From Vicia villosa (Eukaryota > Streptophyta > Magnoliopsida > Fabales > Fabaceae), in contig NC_081185.1 of assembly GCF_029867415.1 (NCBI RefSeq), forward strand, positions 113,629,466 to 113,693,465: DNA of 64,000 bases, in the 5' to 3' direction. Shown one piece after another: positions 58,201-64,000 of the stretch; position 1 is the first letter of the stretch; every line of letters begins with the position of its first letter. Made by a program: the position numbers and the translations under genes. The notes beneath the pieces are model-generated. The model made no database searches. It had not been told where the DNA came from and worked only from the letters and a program-made list of their open reading frames with translations.

Positions 58201-59243
58201 TCAATGCTTTTGAAAATAGTCTCATCCTTGGCCATGTGATTGCTACATCCACTATCCAAGTACCAGCTTCCTCCTTTTTCTTTCATTGAGTCTTGAGTGG
58301 CATAGAACATACATTGTTCTTGATCATGCTCCTCTGCAATATTAGCTTGATGCCTATCTTTGTTGCGACAATTTTTCTCTATGTGTCCGAACTTCTTGCA
58401 ATGGTTGCATTGTGGCATATTACGGTACCAACAATTTTTCTCTGCGTGGCCTGGTCTTTTGCATATATTGCACGAAGTATTTTTATCTGGCTTGTTCTTA
58501 AAGAAATTTCTATAAGCTTCTCTTCTTCTAGAAGTCTCTCCATAACTCTTCTTTCCTTCATCTTCTTTATTTTGGGGCCGAAATTTGAGCTTTGATTGGA
58601 AGGCATTTTCAAGTGTATCTTCTTTATGCCTATTCAATCTTTGCTCATATGCTTCAAGAGAGCCCACCAGTTCTGTCACTGATAGAGTGGACAAATCTTT
58701 GGTTTCCTCAATCGTTGTCACGATTGGGTCAAACTTTGGGGGCATAGTAATTAGAATTTTCTCAACAATTTTCTTGTCAAGAATATCATCCCCAAAAGCT
58801 CTCATTTGATTAACTATTTCTTTGACTTTAGAATAGTAATCTTTAACTGTCTCAAAATCCTTCATCTTCAATAGTTCAAAATCTCTTCTTAGAGATTGAA
58901 GTTTGACAGCACGTACCTTATCACTTCCTTGAAACTCCTCCTTCAATGTGTTCCACGCATCTTTGGCAGTCTTAGCTCCCATAATTCTTGGAAAAATTGC
59001 ATCAGTCACGGCTTGTTGCAAGGTGAACAACGCCTTTGAATTTTTCTGTCTATTTTTCTTCAACCCCTTTTCTTGAGTTGCATTAAGAGTTGAAGTACCC
59101 GCGGGAACAGTGAAGCCTTCTTCTACTATGTCCCATAAATCTTGAGATGAAAAATATGTTTCCATTTTAACACGCCAGAAATCATAATTTTCACCATTGA
59201 AAATAGGGACAGAAATAGATGATGATTGAGTGGTGTTATCCAT
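55290..59243 (-). CDS. Copia gag-pol polyprotein (1317 aa)
   Basis: One open frame. Gag (UBN2-type) at about residues 1-245, two CCHC knuckles near 254-295 (CNICKRPGHAEKNC, CNHCKKFGHIEKNC), aspartic protease at about 325-400 (LDSGCSNHM), integrase zinc finger and core at about 455-680 (HTDVCGP, RSDRGKEY, NGVSERKNR), reverse transcriptase at about 850-1090 (catalytic YVDD near 1015) and RNase H at about 1170-1310 (TDSDWAG, CDNKSAIAMAKN). The protease, integrase and RT motifs I can see are intact. STAEVEY replaces the commoner STAEAEY. No gag-pol frameshift, as is usual for plant copia. Confidence 0.93.
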   Translation of the reverse strand: MDNTTQSSSISVPIFNGENYDFWRVKMETYFSSQDLWDIVEEGFTVPAGTSTLNATQEKGLKKNRQKNSKALFTLQQAVTDAIFPRIMGAKTAKDAWNTLKEEFQGSDKVRAVKLQSLRRDFELLKMKDFETVKDYYSKVKEIVNQMRAFGDDILDKKIVEKILITMPPKFDPIVTTIEETKDLSTLSVTELVGSLEAYEQRLNRHKEDTLENAFQSKLKFRPQNKEDEGKKSYGETSRRREAYRNFFKNKPDKNTSCNICKRPGHAEKNCWYRNMPQCNHCKKFGHIEKNCRNKDRHQANIAEEHDQEQCMFYATQDSMKEKGGSWYLDSGCSNHMAKDETIFKSIDESVKVKVRLGNGSVVESKGKGTVMVETDKGTRLIHDVLLVPSLKENLLSIGQMMERGYTLHFEGGVCKILDNKNKRTEIAQVKMNKNNRSFPLNLKYATNIAMKVQVDDSWLWHRRFGHFNTHALKQLHEKNMMRDLPSIKENNEVCEGCLLGKQHRFPFSTTGAWRAKDLLELIHTDVCGPMRTPSHENNRYFILFIDDFSRMTWVYFLKEKSEVFGVFKKFKALAENQSGKRIKVLRSDRGKEYTSREFDRFCADEGIERQLTVAYSPQQNGVSERKNRTIMEMARSMLKEKGMPNTFWAEAVYTAVYILNRCPTKAVQDKTPIEAWSGKKPSAKHLRVFGSICYIHIPDVKRHKLEDKTIRGIFLGYSTISKGYRIYNLQTKKLIISRDVEVDENASWNWDEEKVEKNILIPAQLPQEEPEDEEPEEEESGESLSPPPQQQEQELSSPESTSRRVRSLVDIYETCNMAILEPGSFEEASKQEVWVKAMEEEIKMIEKNNTWELVNRSHGKDIIGVKWVYKTKLNPDGTIQKHKARLVAKGYSQQPGIDYNETFAPVARLDTIRTLIALAAQKGWSIHQLDVKWAFLNGVLEEEIYMEQPRGFISEGEESKVLRLRKALYSLKQAPRAWYSRIDQYFMDRGFRRSKSEPTLYIKSQGQYTLLLSLYVDDFIYTGNNTKMMMEFKEDMMKTFEMTDLGLMSYFLGIEVSQRNEGIFISQMKYTEGLLKKFKMYGCKPVATPLITNEKLQKNDGAPQADASKYRSLIGSLLYLTATRPDIMYATSLLSRFMQSPSQIHFGAGKRILRYLQGTKEFGIWYTAETNSGLLGYTDSDWAGSVDDMKSTSGYAFSLGSGMFSWASKKQATVAQSTAEVEYVAAAEATSQAIWLRRILEDIGEKQDEPTKINCDNKSAIAMAKNPVHHSRTKHIAIKYHFIREAEATKEIRLDYCRTEDQIADIFTKALPRPRF

Positions 59244-59374
59244 AGCTTAGAAATTGTTTTTGAAGTGGGTTAATATTACAAAGGAAATTTTTGAAGTAGT
59301 TGGGAGGATTTTAGAATGTTAGGTAGGTAATATAACTACGCCCAATGTATGACCGAACGTAGCTCTGATGCCAC

Positions 59375-59720
59375 TTTTAGTAGTTGATAGTTGATAAAAG
59401 ATAGTTTTAGAGAGTTGTTTAGAAAGAAGGCTATTTCATTGATTTCTTGGATGATTGTTTACAATGTAGCAATTGCCTATTTATAGGCTTCAAGTCACCA
59501 ACCTCTCAATGGTGGTGAATGTTTCTACATTACATTAGTTCTTTCTAGAGTTTTCATGATATGTTATTATCATGATAAATCTAGATTCTTCTATATTTGC
59601 CATACACTTATATATCTAGATTGTTCTACCATATTCATACAATTTATAGTTCTAGGATGTTCTATATTATCATACATATTATATTTAAGAATACTCTAGA
59701 AATTTGTAGCAACTTCAATA
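59375..59720 (-). repeat. 5' LTR of the copia element
   Basis: 346 bp. Its end next to the primer site is CTAAAA where the other LTR has CTAACA, so the terminal CA is mutated here. Confidence 0.93.
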
Positions 59721-60855
59721 AAAACGAAATCCTCACTTCTTACTCCTTGCCTCTCATACCAAAAAATTCCCAACTAAGACATTATATGGCAGTGATGAAT
59801 TTGAGCATGATTATGTTGTCTTTCCATATTCCATAAGCCGTTTAGTTGAGAATCCTTCTTTCACCATTACGACCGACTCTGACTACATCGTGCAACACAA
59901 AGAATGCTCGGATATAGTTGGTTCCTGCAATGGTTTGATCTGTTTGAGTTGTGAATACTACAACTATGAGTATTATGAGTACTGGCTCCGATTATGGAAC
60001 CCGGCCACCAGGACAACATCTCCGAAATTCGGATTGTTCCGCTTATATAGCAATACTCCTGGTTGCCCTACATCTAAAGGTTGTTACAGATTCAGCTTTG
60101 GCTGTGATAATTCTAGTGGCACTTATAAGGTAATGGCATCCTGTTACTTTCGTCATCAACAGAGAAGCAATGTGAAAATTTTAAGTTTGGGTGATAATGT
60201 TTGGAGGGATTTTGAAAGTTTCCCGGTTGAACCTATAGATGCGGATTATGCTTGTGGAACGGATTATGATGATGTGTATTTCAAAAGCACTATCACCTGG
60301 TTGGGTATTCGAAATAAACTTTGTACACGTGCATATAACTTTACCGATATTAAGGATTTTACAGTTAAGCATTTTGTTATTGTTTCGCTTGATTTGCGGA
60401 CAGAGACATATAATCAGTATTTATTGCCTCCTGATTTTGATCAAGTTCCACATAGAGCTCCAATTATTGGTGTGTTGGGAGACTGCCTTTGTTTTTCATA
60501 TTGTTACAAGGAAACTGATTTTATTATATGGCAGATGAAGGAATTTGGGATTCAAGATTTTTGGACTCAATTTCTTAAAATTAGTTATCATAGTCTTCAA
60601 ATTCATTATGACTATAGTGACGAAAATGCAAAGTATCATTTTTATTTTGTTCCCTTGTTTTTTTCTGAAGACGGTGATACACTGATACTTCATTGCAGTC
60701 GGGAGGGATCCCAAGATATCATTTATAACCAGAGAAACAACACAGTAAAGCAAACAAAAATAACTGCAACAAAAACAATTACAGATGATAGAATTGGTGA
60801 CCCTTGCTGTTGCTCGGTCAAAGGCTATTTTGAGAGCTTAGTTTCAGTTTTTTGA

Positions 60856-61698
60856 GTGTAAGTTCCTCTTTCATGGTTTACATGTTGATATTTAATGTTA
60901 AGTTGTCTTTGTTGTTTTCGTAATTATAGATGGCATGAACCTTCTTTTTTTCGCTTGATTGTATTTTTTAAATGACTATCTTATACATCCATTTATTATT
61001 AACAAACAAAATGTTAACTTTCATATCTAGGTCAGAATTGCAGAATAAAAAGGAACAACATGTAAGACAATGTCGGAATAATTCAGAGGAACATGGTTTG
61101 TATTAGTTAGAATTTCAAAAAGAAATTTGTCAAGTACTTTGGGACATAATATTTTGATGTACTTTGTGATAAACCACAAATTTGTATAAGAATATGTTTA
61201 ATTGGATTGGGAAATACATTATCGTGTGTTCTAAAGGTTTATATAATGCCAACATTCATTTGTTGTATATTCAGTTGTGTATGTTTGAATTGGTTGGAAG
61301 AGACTAGGTTCTCTAATTCCTAGTGATAACGTTGGTTTCTATCAATTAGTTTTTCTATTTCAGCAACAATTTATCTTTTTTATTTTCTTATAACCAACTA
61401 TGTAGGAATGATTCAGATCACTGCATTTCTAGTTAAAGTTATCAAAATGACAAGTTTACTTCTCCATTTAATTGGGAAACAAAACCTAAAATGCCCTGTA
61501 TAAATAATCTAGCTGCAAGATTTGACCTCTTTTGACTTGCAGTGCAACAAGTGTTTTTTCTACCTGTTGTCAAAAATAATTTATCCTATTACTTTCCATT
61601 CAGAGTTGAAATGACTTGGTGCCCTGTTAATCAGAAAATAATCCTTGTATTTATCGTAAATAATTTACTTTCATAGGATAGCAAATTAGTCATTACGA
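60856..61698. other. 3' flank of F-box F
   Basis: Predicted 3'-UTR intron 60858-61043, then sequence parallel to the flank of E. 61500-61620 also resembles 31860-31990 after C (TTTGACCT..TTTTGAC, ACCTGTTGTCA, ATTACTTTCCAT). No gene. Confidence 0.5.
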
Positions 61699-61706
61699 GT
61701 TGTAAT

Positions 61707-63227
61707 TAGGGATGTCAACGGAGCAGAGATTGTTCGGAGGATGCTTCTCCGCTCACTGTCCCGCCCCCAAATTTATTCTCCATCCCTATCCCCAATCCCC
61801 GCCACGGAGGAATATTTTCCCCATCCCCATCCCCACAGATCCCCACGGATATCAACGAAGATTGAATCTTAAGAAAAATTTTACACTTTTTGATCAAAAT
61901 TATGACATTAGTATTTTGTTATTTTTTTTCCGTTTTTTTAAAACGCATATATTTGCATTTTATTTTATAAAAAATCAAAATACATCTTGCATCAATAATA
62001 AATAAAAAAAGCAAAAGAACTTGATGTTGCTAATATTTTTTTATGTAAAAATAAATAAATAGTAACATAACTTCTTGCTACCGTGCTTCCATAATTTACT
62101 ACCACAATACCGATGTCGTCTGACGCAAGTAGTTGATTATGTGTGACAAATCTTTAACTTTTAATGACTATTCATTTTCTAATATATTAATATTTTTGAT
62201 GTAAAATTATATAATATATATAATATATAAAGTATAAAAATTAAAATATATTGTCGGAGTCGGGGAATTCACGGGACGGGGATACTTTTCCAATCCCCGC
62301 CCCAAAGCAGTGTTTTAAAAACCGGACCGGACATCAAACCGGTGAGGGTACTGGGTCATTGGTTTATTGGTCGAACCACTGGGTCACTGGTCGAACCGCA
62401 TGACTAAACCGGGTTAAATCGGATAACTCGGTTGAATAGACCGGTCGTTATAACAAAATTATATAGGTATAAAATCTGTCGAACCGGGTGATTCAGTCCC
62501 TACAAAATATAACTAGTACTTATATTTTTTGAAAATATCATATTATAAAAAATTTCACAAGTTCATAATTTAAATTCAAATTTTATACATAGGTATCACA
62601 CACAATCAAATAGTACATAATTATAAAATATAAACAAAAGTTTAATCGCAACATAATTTAATTGAATAATTTATAACAAAATAATTTCATTGTCTACTAA
62701 ATTTAATTTCAATAAAAGAAAAATTGTTTCAATGTTGGGATCTCCTTCTTCAATATCAAAATCATCTCTAACAAAATCAACCGCATCTACAATCATTTTT
62801 TATTTTTTTATTTTTTTATTCTTTTTATTTTTTTTATTTTTTTAAATTTTTAAAATTAAATTTTTTAATTAAAATAGTCAAAATGACATTGTTTTAATTT
62901 TTTAAAATAAAAAAAATAAAAAAATGCATTTAAACCACCGGTTCACAAAAACCGCCGGTTTTCTCGGTTTTAGCGGTTTACACCGGTTTTGACCGGTTCA
63001 CACCGGTTCAATGACATTCCCGATCCAGCTATTGAACCTGACCGGTTACCTGGCCGGTTCCCGGTTCGACCGGTCCGGTCCGGTTTTTAAAACATTGCCC
63101 CAAAGTGTTATCGGGAAACTTTTCCCTCCATCTCCATCCCCACAGGAAAAAAAATCCCCAACTTCGGATCTCCCTGCACAAATATTCCCCACAGAGATCC
63201 CATTAACAAATGCAATTGACATCTCTA
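61707..63227. mobile_element. hAT-type MITE (outer)
   Basis: 1521 bp including a nested element. Ends TAGGGATGTCAACGG and, inverted, TAGAGATGTCAATTG; 8-bp target duplication GTTGTAAT (61699-61706 and 63228-63235). The margins carry CCCCATCCCCAT-type low-complexity DNA. No transposase. Confidence 0.88.
62308..63097. mobile_element. hAT-type MITE (inner, nested)
   Basis: 790 bp with inverted ends CAGTGTTTTAAAAACCGG / CCGGTTTTTAAAACATTG and the 8-bp duplication CCCCAAAG (62300-62307 and 63098-63105). Subterminal CCGGTT repeats crowd both ends. Inserted in the outer MITE, so younger than it. Confidence 0.88.
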
Positions 63228-63235
63228 GTTGTAAT

Positions 63236-63940
63236 TAGTCATTATGAATTGTAATTACCAACACTATTATATATAGTATCTAATACAATAAGGCATGAAG
63301 CCAATTTTCCTGACATGGTATCAGAAGGTTCGATCAAACCTAACCCGTGAAAATTGTGTTATCTTGGCCTTGTTTAGCAACACCCCATGGGTTCACTCTC
63401 GGAATTGTTTCTTCTGTTTCTGCACGTTGTAGTTTTGTAATTATTTTTCGAAACCTTGATTGTAGTTGTCGTAGCTGTTTGCGGTTTTGTGCAGTCTCTT
63501 GATTTTATCTCAGTGATTCTTGATTTAAAGAATTGAGATCGTGATTCTTGGCGGTATTCTAGGTTGTTGATCATTTGGGCTTCCGAATACTGAGTTTTGT
63601 TACCGTCTCTTGATTTCGTCTTCGTTTTCGTTTCCTGATTCAGTGTTGTCTTTTGATCGTGATTTTGTCTTTGATTGATTGTTCGTGCTGCTTGGTAATC
63701 GTGATTTGGTGTTTGCAATTTGCCACTCAATTTCCAATTCGGTGCTTTTGTGTGTGGCGGTACTATGCGTTTGCGGTAACTTCATTCTTAGTCTTGGTTA
63801 ATATTATAAGCACTTGCACAGTTTAAATAATAATAGTATATCAAGCAGTGTGTTATGCAATGTGTTAGTGTGTTGCACGTGAAGGATACTTTATCTAATA
63901 TAGTGATGAAACTATATTATAAAGTTTTAGAGTTTCAACC
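63236..63940 (+). other. Probable copia LTR tail, primer site and leader
   Basis: TTCCTGACA followed by TGGTATCAGAAGG at 63316-63328 looks like an LTR end and a tRNA-Met-type primer site. The next 600 bp is a T-rich, G-poor leader without a gene. The upstream LTR would be interrupted by the hAT MITE, and its start was not found. Confidence 0.4.
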
Positions 63941-64000
63941 ATGAGTATAGAAAATGAGAAAAGCCCTTTTTGTGTTAGTTTTATCGGTAAAAAAATTTCA
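63941..64000 (+). CDS. Possible start of a copia gag, cut by the window edge
   Basis: ATG at 63941 opens 20 codons to the end of the window, ending FIGKKIS, like the FNGKNYS-type start of copia gag proteins. It lies about 610 bp after the primer-site-like motif, a reasonable distance. Too short for a firm call. Confidence 0.35.
   Translation, partial: MSIENEKSPFCVSFIGKKIS

Larger units (their letters stand above)
54888..59720 (-). mobile_element. Complete Ty1/copia retrotransposon, 4833 bp
   Basis: Flanked by the 5-bp duplication AAAAC (54883-54887 and 59721-59725). The LTRs 54888-55241 and 59375-59720 are nearly identical; the left has an extra 8 bp (a duplicated TAGTTGAT-type unit). On the coding (minus) strand the LTR starts TATTGAAG and ends AACA, the non-canonical TA..CA form. 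The primer site TGGCATCAGAGC (59373-59362) matches initiator tRNA-Met use, and a purine tract AAGGAGGAG precedes the 3' LTR (55250-55242). The 1317-codon polyprotein is uninterrupted. Likely young and possibly autonomous. It splits F-box F. Confidence 0.95.
54725..60855 (+). pseudogene. F-box/FBA gene F, split by a copia element
   Basis: 5' part 54725-54887 (ATG, F-box with DLILEVLSLLNVKAIL, to LHLKSSAK) and 3' part 59726-60855 (GSCNGLICL near 59925, LWNPATRTTSPKFG, ending YFESLVSVF). Leaving out the copia element and one target copy gives 1293 nt, exactly 431 codons including the stop, with no internal stop. So this gene was open until the insertion. As it stands, translation would leave the F-box into LTR sequence and stop within a few codons. 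The 3'-UTR intron donor at 60858 is kept. The downstream ATG at 59890 could only give a protein without the F-box. Confidence 0.9.

Overview
This window is plant nuclear DNA, most likely from a legume of the inverted-repeat-lacking clade (Medicago, Trifolium, pea or vetch relatives). That rests on AT-rich intergenic sequence, plant splice sites, plant-specific families (F-box/FBA proteins, MULE-linked OTU protease, RPA70-like DUF223 proteins, Tnp2-type CACTA transposase) and my recollection of legume repeats. The species cannot be fixed by eye. There is no bacterial gene organisation, CRISPR array or rRNA gene.

The host content is one family: a tandem, same-strand (+) cluster of intronless-CDS F-box/FBA genes. 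Copies are A 9380-10633 (intact), B 22935-24098 (nonsense codon, 3' end lost), C 29844-31127 (intact), D 42429-43708 (one-base frameshift), G about 45835-46075 (relic), E 47654-48904 (intact) and F 54725-60855 (open except for a retrotransposon inside it). Two promoter-like duplicates without a gene lie near 51448-51830 and 53080-53870. Most copies keep a GTAAGT splice donor at or just after the stop codon and an acceptor further on, so a 3'-UTR intron belongs to the family. A and D are closest to each other, B and C are near-identical, and E and F share an old MITE insertion in their promoters. A separate 10-exon RPA70-like gene on the minus strand (26073-28509) is a pseudogene.

The rest is mobile DNA, and many insertions can be delimited to the base. 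A complete CACTA element (13730-22817, TSD ATA) carries a 1071-residue Tnp2 transposase and a 12-exon gene whose exons join into an open frame of about 682 codons, combining a Ptta/En-Spm domain, a coiled coil and a Ulp1-like C48 protease. It ends 117 bp before the start codon of F-box B. A complete Ty1/copia element (54888-59720, TSD AAAAC) with an uninterrupted 1317-residue polyprotein and non-canonical TA...CA LTR ends splits F-box F. A MULE (1974-3242, TSD TAGATAATT) has captured part of a histone H2B gene. hAT, Tourist and MULE-type MITEs, one nested in another, are bounded by target duplications, some confirmed by empty sites in paralogous flanks. LINE 3' ends, a LINE with RT and RNase H remnants, TRIM/LARD-like fragments, Ty3/gypsy (Tat-type) pieces, a decayed copia RT and a Helitron-like tail complete the list.

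The most unusual signal is a class of short palindromes repeated inside single elements (290-445, 3570-5700, 51900-52990). Each element uses its own palindrome sequence, and in two of the three the palindromes lie on both sides of an ORF: an OTU-protease relic in one, an unrecognised small protein in the other.
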